NCBI RefSeq assembly: GCF_000215705.1
Contig: NC_015677.1
Span: 2,492,001 to 2,556,000, forward strand
Direction of reading: 5' to 3'
DNA length: 64,000 nucleotides
Origin: Ramlibacter tataouinensis TTB310
GTDB taxonomy: Bacteria; Pseudomonadota; Gammaproteobacteria; Burkholderiales; Burkholderiaceae_C
Shown: positions 44,707-56,244 of the stretch, piece by piece
How positions within the stretch are numbered: the stretch's first letter is position 1
How the letters are laid out: each line of letters starts with the position of its first letter
Made by a program: the position numbers and the translations under genes
Notes under the pieces: generated by a model
Database searches by the model: none
Told to the model about the DNA's origin: nothing
The model's input: only the letters and a program-made list of their open reading frames with translations

Positions 44707-45168
44707 ATGGCCACCAGCGCCGGCCTGCTGATGCTGCGCCGCGCACCGCAAGGGCTGCAGGTGCTGCTGGCCCACCCGGGCGGCCCCTGGTGGGCGCGCC
44801 GGGACGAAGGCGCCTGGTCGCTGCCCAAGGGCGAGGTGGCGCAAGGCGAGGAGCCGCTGGCCGCGGCGCGGCGCGAGTTCGCCGAGGAAACCGGCATGGC
44901 GCCCGAGGGCCCGTTCGTGCCGCTGGGCGAGGTGCGCCAGAAGTCCGGCAAGCGCGTGCAGGCCTGGGCCTTCGTCGGCGACTTCGATCCCGCCGCGCTG
45001 CGCAGCAACAGCTTCGAGATGGAGTGGCCGCCACGCTCGGGCCGCCTGCAGTCCTTCCCCGAGGTCGACCGCGTGGCCTGGTTCGGCCTTGAGGAGGCCC
45101 GGCGCAAGCTGCTGCCGGCGCAGCAGCCCTTCATCGACCGCCTGCTGGCGGCCTTCAATCCCCCTTAA
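44707..45168 (+). CDS. Nudix hydrolase
   Basis: 153-residue hydrolase with a complete Nudix box GEVAQGEEPLAAARREFAEETG (Gly, the Arg-Glu-x2-Glu-Glu catalytic group and final Gly in place). The start MATSAGLLMLRRAPQGLQVLLAHPGGPWWARRDEGAWSLPKGE matches the predicted NTP-pyrophosphohydrolase subgroup (diadenosine-polyphosphate or mutator-like). Substrate unproved. Its last four bases overlap the convergent small gene. Confidence 0.93.
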   Translation: MATSAGLLMLRRAPQGLQVLLAHPGGPWWARRDEGAWSLPKGEVAQGEEPLAAARREFAEETGMAPEGPFVPLGEVRQKSGKRVQAWAFVGDFDPAALRSNSFEMEWPPRSGRLQSFPEVDRVAWFGLEEARRKLLPAQQPFIDRLLAAFNPP

Positions 45169-45467
45169 CGGCTGAGTCGGTCCTGGCGGTCCCAGGCGGC
45201 ACGCATGGCCTCGCGGGCCTCGTCCCAGGACAGGCGCGAGCCGCCCTTGATGCGCTCCCAGTTGGCCCACAGCGACTTCTCGGCATCCTCGAACGCGCCG
45301 CCGTACTGGGCGTGGCCGATGTAGCCCACGCAGTAGGCCGGGGCGAAGTCCTCGTAGTCCAGTCCGGCGCGCGCCGGCTGGGTGCGGCGCCAGCGGCGGC
45401 TCCAGTAATCGTCCTCGCGGCGGGCGGCGGCGAGGTCTTGATACGGCGCGGGGGCGGCAGGGGTCAT
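45165..45467 (-). CDS. conserved hypothetical protein
   Basis: 100-residue hydrophilic protein: MTPAAPAPYQDLAAARREDDYW...DYEDFAPAYCVGYIGHAQYGG...AEKSLWANWERIKGGSRLSWDEAREAMRAAWDR. It appears as a family of unknown function in Burkholderiales, to my recollection. The start at 45467 places AGGAG six bases upstream; the alternative ATG at 45473 touches the AGGAG. Convergent with the Nudix gene. Confidence 0.75.
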   Translation of the reverse strand: MTPAAPAPYQDLAAARREDDYWSRRWRRTQPARAGLDYEDFAPAYCVGYIGHAQYGGAFEDAEKSLWANWERIKGGSRLSWDEAREAMRAAWDRQDRLSR

Positions 45468-45672
45468 GGGCATCTCCTGTGCGTGGTGGTGGATGGGTGC
45501 CGGGATGCTCCATCCCGCGGCGGCACGGTCGCGTAGGACGGCTTCCATGCTCCGCTGTCAGCCGGCAGCGCTTCCTGCTGAGCCACCTGCTCTGCCGCAG
45601 GCGCTTGTCGCCTGGGTGGCTGGGCGCACCCGGCCGGCTCGCCCATACTCGCGGCCTGAAGGAGAAACCGCC

Positions 45673-46449
45673 ATGGACATCCAGGGAAAAGTCGCCATCG
45701 TCACCGGCGCGGCCAGCGGCATCGGCGCGGGCCTGGCGCGCCGTTTCGCGGCCGAGGGCGCGCGCGGTGTCGTGCTGGCCGACCTCAACCAGGAACGCGC
45801 CGAGGGCGTGGCGCGCCAGATCGGCGGCGCAGCCATGGCCGTGCGCTGCGACGTCGGCCGCGAGGCCGACATCCAGGCCCTGGTGGCCGCCGCGCGCCAG
45901 CGCTTCGGCCAGGTCGACATCTACGTCTCCAACGCCGGCATCCTGGGCCGCATGGGCGGCATCGAGCTGGAGGACGCGCTGTGGGACGCCATGTGGCGCA
46001 TCCACGGCATGGCCCACGTGTGGGCGGCGCGCGCCGTGGTGCCCGAGATGGTGGCGCGCGGCGAAGGCTACTTCGTCGTGACGGCCTCGGCCGCCGGCCT
46101 GCTCAACATCGTCGAATCGGCGCCCTACGGCGTGACCAAGCACGCGGCCGTGGCGTTCGCCGAGTGGCTGCGCATCGCCTACGGCCGCAAGGGCGTGCGC
46201 GTGTCCTGCCTGTGCCCGCAATCGGTGGAGAGCGACATGACCCGTGACGGCACCGGCTCGGCCGGCCTGGACGGCGTGCTCACGCCGGCCCAGGTGGCCG
46301 AGGTGGTGGTGCAGACCCTGCGCGATGAGACCTTCCTGGCCCTGCCCCACCCCTCGGTGGCGCAGTACTTCCAGGCCAAGGGCCAGGACTACGACCGCTG
46401 GCTGGGCGGCATGCAGAAGCTGTACGCCCGGCACATGGCGGGCGGCTGA
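45673..46449 (+). CDS. short-chain dehydrogenase/reductase
   Basis: 258-residue SDR with the nucleotide motif TGAASGIG, Asp in VLADLN (favouring NAD(H)), NAG in SNAGILG and catalytic Ser/Tyr/Lys in VTASAAGLLNIVESAPYGVTK. The start MDIQGKVAIVTGAASG follows AAGGAG. The C-terminus VAQYFQAKGQDYDRWLGGM is typical of a Burkholderiales subgroup of unknown substrate. It converges with acuI, 21 bases apart. Confidence 0.9.
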   Translation: MDIQGKVAIVTGAASGIGAGLARRFAAEGARGVVLADLNQERAEGVARQIGGAAMAVRCDVGREADIQALVAAARQRFGQVDIYVSNAGILGRMGGIELEDALWDAMWRIHGMAHVWAARAVVPEMVARGEGYFVVTASAAGLLNIVESAPYGVTKHAAVAFAEWLRIAYGRKGVRVSCLCPQSVESDMTRDGTGSAGLDGVLTPAQVAEVVVQTLRDETFLALPHPSVAQYFQAKGQDYDRWLGGMQKLYARHMAGG

Positions 46450-46454
46450 GGATT

Positions 46455-46470
46455 CCCGGCAGCGGCCGGG
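46455..46470. terminator. GC hairpin between SDR and acuI genes
   Basis: CCCGGC-AGCG-GCCGGG is a perfect 6-bp stem and fills nearly the whole 21-base gap between the two convergent stops. No T-run, so it may act with Rho or protect 3' ends. Confidence 0.5.
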
Positions 46471-47451
<981 letters not shown>

Positions 47452-47515
47452 GCGGGCGTCTCCTTGGATGGGATCAGCCCGCCAGGATAGCGGCGGGCGC
47501 GCCGCCGTGCCGGCT

Positions 47516-47836
47516 TTAGCGCCCGGGCTCGCGCGGCTCGACGTCGGTCACCTGCAGCGGGTGCCCCTGCGGCGCATGGGCACGGGTGGCGTCGGCACGT
47601 GGCGTGCGGCTGGGCTCGGCTTCGCGCTGCTGCGCGCGGCGGTACATCTCGAAGCCCTTGCGCGGGTCGATGCCCATGATGAAGGGCGAGACCGGCCGGC
47701 CGGTCAGCCGGGCCCAGCCCATGCGCAGCGACCAGGCCAGCCACAGCACGGCCACTGCCACGGCGACGCTGGCGAAGAACACCAGGCCCACGGCCAGCAG
47801 CACCAGGCGCAGCAGCAGGTTCACCAGGAAGTTCAT
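47516..47836 (-). CDS. small membrane protein of unknown function
   Basis: 106 residues. One long hydrophobic region (LVNLLLRLVLLAVGLVFFASVAVAVAVLWLAWSL, about 4-37) is followed by a basic cytoplasmic tail, GWARLTGRPVSPFIMGIDPRKGFEMYRRAQQR. No named family. It lies 31 bases downstream of clpB and may share its transcript. Confidence 0.7.
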   Translation of the reverse strand: MNFLVNLLLRLVLLAVGLVFFASVAVAVAVLWLAWSLRMGWARLTGRPVSPFIMGIDPRKGFEMYRRAQQREAEPSRTPRADATRAHAPQGHPLQVTDVEPREPGR

Positions 47837-47867
47837 GCCGGATGTGACACGGATGCGCTGGCGAAGT

Positions 47868-50492
<2,625 letters not shown>

Positions 50493-50517
50493 GGGAGTAA
50501 CGCTCCTGTTGGCCTCC

Positions 50518-50545
50518 AACTTAGGCTGTGCCCCGCGATTTCAAG
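50518..50545 (-). promoter_or_regulatory. sigma-32-type heat-shock promoter of clpB
   Basis: On the minus strand CTTGAAA (50545-50539) is followed, 13 bases on, by CCTAAGTT (50525-50518). The -35 is a perfect sigma-32 match; the -10 is a looser match to CCCATNT. The position, 26 bases upstream of the ATG, gives a short leader. Confidence 0.65.
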
Positions 50546-50564
50546 GGTCCATAGAATGGGCAGG

Positions 50565-51125
50565 ATGAGCATCCGCCAGCTGTCCGTGACTTACCAGGCC
50601 CAGCAGGACCGCATCCTGCTGCGGGTGGCCACCGCTGACAGCCGGGAGATGCGGCTGTGGCTCACCCGGCGCCTGCTGCGCGGCCTGTGGCCGCTGCTGC
50701 GCCGGACGCAGGTCGAGCACGGCCCGGATGCCACCACCCCCCGCGGCGCCGTGGCCACGCCCGAGGCCCGGCAGATGCTGGCGCAGGCCCGCAGGCAGGC
50801 CTTCCTGCAGCGGGCCGATCTGGAGACGCCGTTCCAGGAGGGCGCGTCACGTCCGCTGGGCGAGGAACCGATGCTGGCCGCCGAGGTGGGCGTCACGCCG
50901 CTGGCCGAAGGGCGCCTGCGCCTGGGGTTTTCCGAGAGCCGCGGCAGCGCGCCCCACCGCGCCTTCGAGATGGAGCTGGACCCGTCGCTGGTGCAGGGGC
51001 TGATGCACCTGCTGGAGCAGGCGCTGGGCCAGTCGCAGTGGCAGCTGCCCTTCGCCCCCGCGGCGGATGCACCCGCCGCCGCGGCCGAGGACGAGCCGCA
51101 GGCGCGCCCGCGCTACCTCAACTGA
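50565..51125 (+). CDS. hypothetical protein divergent from clpB
   Basis: 186 residues: MSIRQLSVTYQAQQDRILLRVATADSREMRLWLTRRLLRGLWPLLRR..., with HRAFEMELDPSLVQGLMHLLEQALGQSQWQLPF near the end and an acidic Ala/Pro tail. No signal peptide or membrane helix. I recognise no named domain. An in-frame ATG at 50556 could be used instead. It is divergent from clpB by about 70 bases. Confidence 0.72.
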   Translation: MSIRQLSVTYQAQQDRILLRVATADSREMRLWLTRRLLRGLWPLLRRTQVEHGPDATTPRGAVATPEARQMLAQARRQAFLQRADLETPFQEGASRPLGEEPMLAAEVGVTPLAEGRLRLGFSESRGSAPHRAFEMELDPSLVQGLMHLLEQALGQSQWQLPFAPAADAPAAAAEDEPQARPRYLN

Positions 51126-51144
51126 GGGATGGAGGGCCGATTCG

Positions 51145-51495
51145 GCCCCGGAGGTGTTGCGGCAGGCGCGAACCATCATCCTGATGATGGCCACCGGGGC
51201 CGCGCTCGATGCCGTCCTGGGTCGGGGCACGGGCGATTCCGGTTCGCGCAAGCCGGCCGAGGCCGGCCAGCCGGTGGCCATGATGGCGGGCGAGCCGGCG
51301 GCGGTGGTGCCGAAGAACAACCGGCTCGCCGCCCAGGCTGCCCGGAATGCCAATCTGGCCTCGCCGCTGCTGGATGCGTGCCTGCAGCTGTACCAGGAAA
51401 CCGCGGACCTGGGGCATGGCCGGTCGGACATGGCTGCGGTCATCCGCGCCCTCGAAGCGCGCAGTGGGGCGGCGGGCCCGCCCGCCGGGGAGTGA
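51145..51495 (+). pseudogene. remnant of a 3-hydroxyisobutyrate-dehydrogenase-family gene
   Basis: A single open frame joins pieces that occupy separate places in normal beta-hydroxyacid dehydrogenases: EVLRQARTIILMMATGAALDAVLGRGT (Rossmann domain), then SRKPAEAGQPVAMMAGEPAAV (substrate loop region), then KNNRLAAQAARNANLASPLLDACLQLYQETADLGHG (C-terminal helical domain). The glycine-rich nucleotide-binding start and two internal segments of roughly 40-70 residues are missing. An intact member is about 290 residues; this is about 115. It is best read as a gene collapsed by in-frame deletions. No good start codon is seen. Confidence 0.7.
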
Positions 51496-51514
51496 GCGGT
51501 CGGGCCCGCCGCCG

Positions 51515-52771
51515 CTAGGAACCCGCGGAGACCGCGCCGCGGGCCTGCACCTGCATCAGCGCGAAGCCTGCCACCTGCTTGTACTCGTCGGAGATGCGGC
51601 GCAGCTCCTCGGGGCTGATCAGGTTGTCGATGCTGCCCTCGAACGGCCGGCCGCCGCTGAGCTCGTCGGCCTTCATGATGATGAAGTCCGGCGGCACCGT
51701 GCGGTTGGTCTGCACCACCCGGGCGGTGGGCTCGAGCCGGCGGCGCTCGTAGGCCTGCAGCGCGGCGGGCACGCCGCCACCCTGGACCAGGGCCTCGGCC
51801 AGGGCGGCGGCATCGATGATGGCCTGGGCCGAACCGTTGGAGCCGCGCGGGTACATGGGGTGGGCCGCATCGCCCAGCAGCGTGACGCGGCCGAAGGTCC
51901 AGCGCGGCACCGGGTCCTTGTCCACCATGGGGTACTCGAACACCTGCTGCGCGCCCTCGATCAGCGCCGGCACGTCCAGCCAGTCGAAGCGCCAGCCGGC
52001 GAAGAACGGCAGGAAGTCCTCCAGCCGGCCGGGCCGGTTCCAGTCGTTCATCGCGGCCGGGTCCTGCCGAATCTCGGCCACCCAGTTGACCAGCTGGTTG
52101 CCCTGGCCGTCCACGTCGTCGACGATGGGATAGACCACCATCTTGCCGGTGTCCACCGTGCCTATGCGCAGGTAGCTGCGGCCGCTGAGGATGGGCCGGT
52201 GCACCGTCACGCCGCGCCAGGTGTTGATGCCGGTGAAGGCCATGCGCTCGTCGGGATAGAACAGCCGCCGCACCGCCGAATTGACGCCGTCGCAGGCGAT
52301 CACCGCGTCGGCGCGCACGGCCGGCCGCGGCCGCCCCGCGCCGTCCTGGAACTGCAGCGACACGCCGGTCTCGTCCTGCGCCAGCCCACCGAAGCGGTGG
52401 TCCAGGTGGACGCCGCCGGCGCCCAGCCGGCGCAGCACCGCGTCGTACAGCACGCGGTGCAGCTTGCCGCGGTGCATGCCCAGCTCCGGCAGCGCATAGC
52501 CGGCATGGCGGCCGCGTGGCTCGCGGTAGATGAACTGGCCCCAGCGGTTGTAGAACACCGACTCCAGGTTCTCGATGCCCTGCGTCTCCAGCTCGGCCTG
52601 CACGCCCAGCGCCGCCAGCTCGCGCATGGCGTGCGGCAGCAGGGTGATGCCCACGCCGACCTCGCGGATCTCGCCCGCCTGCTCGTAGACCTCGCAGGCG
52701 ATGCCGCGCTGGTGCAGGGCCAGCGCCAGGCTGAGGCCGCCGATGCCGCCGCCGACAATGGCGATGTTCAT
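51515..52771 (-). CDS. FAD-dependent class A monooxygenase (aromatic hydroxylase-like)
   Basis: 418-residue flavoprotein. FAD-binding motifs: GGGIGGLSLALALHQRG (residues 7-23), the DG motif IACDGVNSAVRRLFYP, and GDAAHPMYPRGSNGSAQAIIDAAALAEAL. This is the salicylate/3-hydroxybenzoate hydroxylase-like class that inserts oxygen into aromatic or N-heteroaromatic acids with NAD(P)H. The substrate is not readable. It is followed (upstream) by a repeat element and a Bug solute-binding gene in the same direction, which suggests uptake and hydroxylation of a carboxylate. Confidence 0.9.
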   Translation of the reverse strand: MNIAIVGGGIGGLSLALALHQRGIACEVYEQAGEIREVGVGITLLPHAMRELAALGVQAELETQGIENLESVFYNRWGQFIYREPRGRHAGYALPELGMHRGKLHRVLYDAVLRRLGAGGVHLDHRFGGLAQDETGVSLQFQDGAGRPRPAVRADAVIACDGVNSAVRRLFYPDERMAFTGINTWRGVTVHRPILSGRSYLRIGTVDTGKMVVYPIVDDVDGQGNQLVNWVAEIRQDPAAMNDWNRPGRLEDFLPFFAGWRFDWLDVPALIEGAQQVFEYPMVDKDPVPRWTFGRVTLLGDAAHPMYPRGSNGSAQAIIDAAALAEALVQGGGVPAALQAYERRRLEPTARVVQTNRTVPPDFIIMKADELSGGRPFEGSIDNLISPEELRRISDEYKQVAGFALMQVQARGAVSAGS

Positions 52772-52796
52772 GGTCTGTCCGCCGACGGGCCGCCCC

Positions 52797-52858
52797 TAGG
52801 CGGACACGCCCCCTCGGGGGGCAGCGCAATACACGAAGTGACAAGCGTGGGGGCCATG
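52797..52858. repeat. dispersed palindromic intergenic element
   Basis: The block has the inverted repeat CGCCCCCTCGGGGGG followed by CAGCGCAATACACGAAGTGACAAGCGTGGGGGC. This arrangement is a common mobile-looking intergenic repeat in Comamonadaceae as I recall it; only one copy is visible here. It fills the gap between the hydroxylase and solute-binding genes. Confidence 0.55.
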
Positions 52859-52859
52859 A

Positions 52860-53840
52860 TCACTCTGCTTTGATCGACTGGGCCTGGATCAGCCGGGCCC
52901 AGCGCTGCGCGTCCTGCTCCACCAGCCTGCGGAACTCCTCGGGCGTGCTGGTGGCCGGGTCCATGCCCTGGCCCTGGAACGCGGTCTTCACCTCCGGCAG
53001 GGCCAGGATGTCCTTGAGCTCGCGATTGAACTGCGCCACCAGCTCGGGCGAGGTGCCGGCTGGGGCGAAGACGCCGTACCACATGTCCACGTTGACCTTG
53101 CCCACGCCCGCCTCGGCCAGGGTGGGCAGCTGCGGCAGCAGGGCATGGCGCTTGTCGCTGCCGATGGCCAGGCCTACCAGCTTGCCGGCGCGGACCTGCG
53201 GCAGCGCCACGTGGATGGGCAGGAAGGCGGCATCGACCTGGCCGCCGATCAGATCGGTCACGGCCGGGGCCGTGCCGCGGTAGGGGATGTGGGTGAGGAA
53301 CACGCCGGCCGTGGCCTTGAGCAGCTCCATGGACAGGTGGTGCGGCGTGCCCACGCCCGGGCTGGCGTAGTTGAGCTTGCCGGGGCGCTGCCGGGCGGCC
53401 GCGACCAGCTCGGCAGCGGTCTTGTAGCCCGACTGCGGGTGCGTGACCAGCAGCAGCTGGCCCCAGCTGGTGAGCGACACCGGCACCAGGTCCTTGATTG
53501 GGTCGAACGGCAGCTGCGGGTACAGGCTGCGGTTCATCACCAGGGTGTTGACGCTGACCAGCAGCGTGTTGCCGTTGGCCGGCGAGCGCACCACCGCTTC
53601 CGTGCCGATGTTGCCGCTGGCGCCGGCGCGGTTGTCCACCACCACCGGCCGGCCCAGCCGCTCGCCCAGGCGGGGGCCGATGGTGCGGGCGATCAGGTCG
53701 ATGCCGGTGCCAGGCGTGAACGGCACGATCAGCCGCAGCGGGGCCTGGTTGGCCTGCGGGGCCGGCTGCTGCGCCTGGACGGCGGTGCCCACGCCGGCCA
53801 GGGCCAGCAGGGCAGCCGCGAGACGGATGCGGATGCGCAT
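52860..53840 (-). CDS. Bug/TctC-family solute-binding protein, copy 2
   Basis: 326-residue periplasmic binder with signal peptide MRIRIRLAAALLALAGVGTAVQA (cleavage AQA-QQP). Family core: LRLIVPFTPGTGIDLIARTIGPRLGERLGRPVVVDNRAGASGNIG, then YASPGVGTPHHLSMELLKATAG and YRGTAPAVTDLIGGQVDAAF. Likely ligand is a carboxylate, perhaps the substrate of the adjacent hydroxylase. Divergent from marR across an 80-bp gap with a near-perfect palindrome. Confidence 0.95.
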   Translation of the reverse strand: MRIRIRLAAALLALAGVGTAVQAQQPAPQANQAPLRLIVPFTPGTGIDLIARTIGPRLGERLGRPVVVDNRAGASGNIGTEAVVRSPANGNTLLVSVNTLVMNRSLYPQLPFDPIKDLVPVSLTSWGQLLLVTHPQSGYKTAAELVAAARQRPGKLNYASPGVGTPHHLSMELLKATAGVFLTHIPYRGTAPAVTDLIGGQVDAAFLPIHVALPQVRAGKLVGLAIGSDKRHALLPQLPTLAEAGVGKVNVDMWYGVFAPAGTSPELVAQFNRELKDILALPEVKTAFQGQGMDPATSTPEEFRRLVEQDAQRWARLIQAQSIKAE

Positions 53841-53862
53841 GGGGTGTCTCCTGTTGCTATTG

Positions 53863-53876
53863 GTTGGCATGCTAAC
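53863..53876. promoter_or_regulatory. candidate MarR operator
   Basis: GTTGGCA-TGCTAAC is a 14-bp palindrome with a single mismatched pair, centred in the gap between the divergent Bug and marR genes. Size and place fit a MarR dimer site. Confidence 0.5.
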
Positions 53877-53920
53877 GATTATGGAGGATACGCTCTCCGG
53901 CGAACACCCCGGCATACCCT

Positions 53921-54433
53921 ATGCTTCGCCCTGCCGTGCCGACCGCCCGCCCCTCCGCCTCCTCCGACGCCACGCTGGCCCGCCTGTACGCGCGGCCGGG
54001 CTTCCTGCTGCGGCGGGCGCACCAGATCTCGGCCGCCGTGTTCGAGGACGAGTGCGGCGCGCTCGGCCTGACGCCGGCCCAGTTCGGCGCGCTGACCGTG
54101 CTCAAGGCGCACCCGGGCCTGGCGCAGGCCGGCCTGGCGCGCGCGCTGGGCTTCGACAAGGTGACGGTGCTGCGCGTGCTGCGCGGGCTGGAGGCGCGCG
54201 GCCTGGTGGCGCGCGGGGCCAAGGCGGCCGACCGCCGCCACGTGGCGGTCTCGCTGACCGCCGACGGCCTGGCCCTGCTGCGCCAGGCCCAGCGGCCCGC
54301 CGAAAAGGCCTACCGGCGGCTGATGGCGCCGCTGACGGCCGAGCAGCAGGCCCAGCTGCTGGACCTGCTGCAGCGCCTGACCGGCGAGCTGGAGGACCAA
54401 GCGCGGGCGTCTTTCGTGCCGCCGGCCGGCTGA
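53921..54433 (+). CDS. MarR-family transcriptional regulator
   Basis: 170-residue regulator. The winged helix-turn-helix LTPAQFGALTVLKAHPGLAQAGLARALGFDKVTVLRVLRGLEARGLVARGAKAADRRHVAVSLTADGL carries the family DRR wing motif. MarR proteins near aromatic-acid genes commonly respond to the aromatic ligand. It is divergent from Bug copy 2 and upstream of Bug copy 3, so it likely controls both. Start 53921. Confidence 0.92.
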   Translation: MLRPAVPTARPSASSDATLARLYARPGFLLRRAHQISAAVFEDECGALGLTPAQFGALTVLKAHPGLAQAGLARALGFDKVTVLRVLRGLEARGLVARGAKAADRRHVAVSLTADGLALLRQAQRPAEKAYRRLMAPLTAEQQAQLLDLLQRLTGELEDQARASFVPPAG

Positions 54434-54503
54434 GGCGCGCGGCGGTCGCCGTGTCGCCGCTTGTCTTGTATTCTTCTCAGCCTTGCCGTTCACCGCCCAT
54501 CCC

Positions 54504-55496
54504 ATGAACCACCTCCCCCGCTCCGCCCCGCCCTCCCGCCTGCGCCGTGGCCTGCTCGCCGGCGGCCTGCTGGCCCTGGCCACCGGCCGCCTGCACGCCC
54601 AGCAGCCCTCCGCGATCCGCCTGCTGGTGGGCTTCCCCCCGGGCGGCGGCACCGACGTTATCGCGCGCCTGCTGGCCGACAAGCTCAAGGACGTGCTGGG
54701 CCAGCCGGTGGTGGTGGACAACCGCGCCGGGGCCGGCGGCCAGATCGCGGCCCAGGCCCTCAAGGCCGCGCCGGCCGACGGCCAGACGCTGTTCCTCAGC
54801 CACGACCACTCCATCTCCATCCTGCCCCAGGTGACGCGCAACCCGGGCTTCGACCCGGCCGCCGATTTCGTGCCGGTGGCGGGCTTCGCCACCTTCGCCA
54901 ACGCGCTGGCGGTGTCGGACGGCACGCCGGCCAGGAGCGTGCAGGAGTACGTGGCCTGGGTGCAGGCCAACGGCGGCAAGGACACCATCGGCGTGCCGGC
55001 ACCGGCGTCCATCCCCGAGTTCCTGGTCGGCCTGCTGGCCGCCAAGTACAAGCTGGACCTGCAGGCCGCGCCCTACCGCGGCAGCGCGCCCATGATCGCC
55101 GACATGCTGGGCGGCCAGATCAAGGCCGGCGTGGGCTCCGTTCCCGACTTCATCGAGCAGCAGCGCGCCGGCAAGCTGCGCGTGGTGGCGGTGATCGGCG
55201 ACAAGCGCCAGCCGGTGCTGCCCGAGGTGCCGACCTTCGCCGAGCTGGGCCTGGCCGGTCTGGAGGACCTGCCCTACTACGGGGTGTTCGCGCCGGCCGG
55301 CACGCCGGCGCCGGTGCTGGATCGCTTCAACCAGGCCTTGTCGCGCGTGGTCGCCATGCCCGACGTGCGCGAGCGCCTGACGGCGATGGGCTTGGCCGTG
55401 GGCTACCAGCCGCAGGCGCCGTTCACGCAGGTGGTGCGGCGCTACACGCAGAACTGGGGGCGCATCATCCAGGCCAGCGGCTTCCAGCCGAAGTAG
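54504..55496 (+). CDS. Bug/TctC-family solute-binding protein, copy 3
   Basis: 330-residue periplasmic binding protein; signal peptide MNHLPRSAPPSRLRRGLLAGGLLALATGRLHA, cleaved near LHA-QQP. Core IRLLVGFPPGGGTDVIARLLADKLKDVLGQPVVVDNRAGAGGQI and PYRGSAPMIADMLGGQIKAGVG. The ATG at 54504 is used; a TTG at 54483 would add seven residues. It follows marR in the same direction. Its ligand loop (PPGGGTDV) differs from the other two copies, suggesting a different ligand. Confidence 0.94.
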   Translation: MNHLPRSAPPSRLRRGLLAGGLLALATGRLHAQQPSAIRLLVGFPPGGGTDVIARLLADKLKDVLGQPVVVDNRAGAGGQIAAQALKAAPADGQTLFLSHDHSISILPQVTRNPGFDPAADFVPVAGFATFANALAVSDGTPARSVQEYVAWVQANGGKDTIGVPAPASIPEFLVGLLAAKYKLDLQAAPYRGSAPMIADMLGGQIKAGVGSVPDFIEQQRAGKLRVVAVIGDKRQPVLPEVPTFAELGLAGLEDLPYYGVFAPAGTPAPVLDRFNQALSRVVAMPDVRERLTAMGLAVGYQPQAPFTQVVRRYTQNWGRIIQASGFQPK

Positions 55497-55507
55497 AGCG
55501 GGAGCTT

Positions 55508-55987
55508 TCAGCCGTTGCGAGATGCAATTCCCCACCGCGCCAGCGCCGCGTCGTCGCTGACGCGGGCGTCGACCCAGCGCGCGCCGGTGGGCGTCTGCTC
55601 CTTTTTCCAGAAAGGCGCCTGGGTCTTGAGGTAGTCCATCAGGAACTCGCAGGCCTGGAAGCTCTCGCCGCGGTGCGCCGAGGTGACGGCTACCAGCACG
55701 ATCTGCTCCTGCGGCTGCAGCGGGCCGATGCGGTGGACCACGCGCGCGGCGCGGATGTCGAAGCGCCGCATCGCCTCATCGATCATGGCCTCGATGGCCT
55801 TCTCGGTCATGCCGGGGTAGTGCTCCAGCTCCAGCGTGCTGACCGACGCGCCGTCGTTGCGGTCGCGCACCGTGCCGACGAAGCAGCACACCGCGCCTAC
55901 GCCGGTATCGCGCCCGCGCAGCGCGGCCACCTCGGCCGAGAGGTCGAAGTCCTGCTCCTGGATGACGACGCGGGCCACCGTGTCCAT
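55508..55987 (-). CDS. moaE: molybdopterin synthase catalytic subunit MoaE
   Basis: 159-residue large subunit that transfers sulfur from MoaD thiocarboxylate to precursor Z. Conserved features: GAVCCFVGTVRDRNDG, LELEHYPGMTEKAI, VHRIGPLQPQEQIVLVAVTSAHRGESFQACEFLMDYLKTQAPFWKKE (catalytic lysines in the last segment). Last gene of the leftward run that starts at alaC; five bases after moaD. No molybdoenzyme is in the window. Confidence 0.97.
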   Translation of the reverse strand: MDTVARVVIQEQDFDLSAEVAALRGRDTGVGAVCCFVGTVRDRNDGASVSTLELEHYPGMTEKAIEAMIDEAMRRFDIRAARVVHRIGPLQPQEQIVLVAVTSAHRGESFQACEFLMDYLKTQAPFWKKEQTPTGARWVDARVSDDAALARWGIASRNG

Positions 55988-55992
55988 GGCCG

Positions 55993-56244
55993 TCAGCCCC
56001 CGGTCACCGGCGGGAAGAAGGCCACCTCGGCGCCCTCGCGCAGCGCGGCCGCCTCGTCGGACATCACCTGGTCCAGCGCCAGCCGCACCGCCTTGCCGCG
56101 CGCCAGTGCCGGCGCGTAGGGTTCGCCGCGGGCGATGAGCTCGTCGCGCAGCCCGCCCAGGGTGGCGGCGGCCGTGTCCAGGGCCTCGCTGCCGCGGCCC
56201 ACGGCCTCGCGGATGGAGGCGAAGTAGCGCACCGTGATCTTCAT
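55993..56244 (-). CDS. moaD: molybdopterin synthase sulfur-carrier subunit MoaD
   Basis: 83-residue ubiquitin-fold protein with the invariant C-terminal Gly-Gly (FFPPVTGG) that becomes thiocarboxylated. Start MKITVRYFASIREAVGRG. ATG 56244 overlaps the moeA stop in ATGA (56241-56244), a coupled pair. Confidence 0.96.
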   Translation of the reverse strand: MKITVRYFASIREAVGRGSEALDTAAATLGGLRDELIARGEPYAPALARGKAVRLALDQVMSDEAAALREGAEVAFFPPVTGG

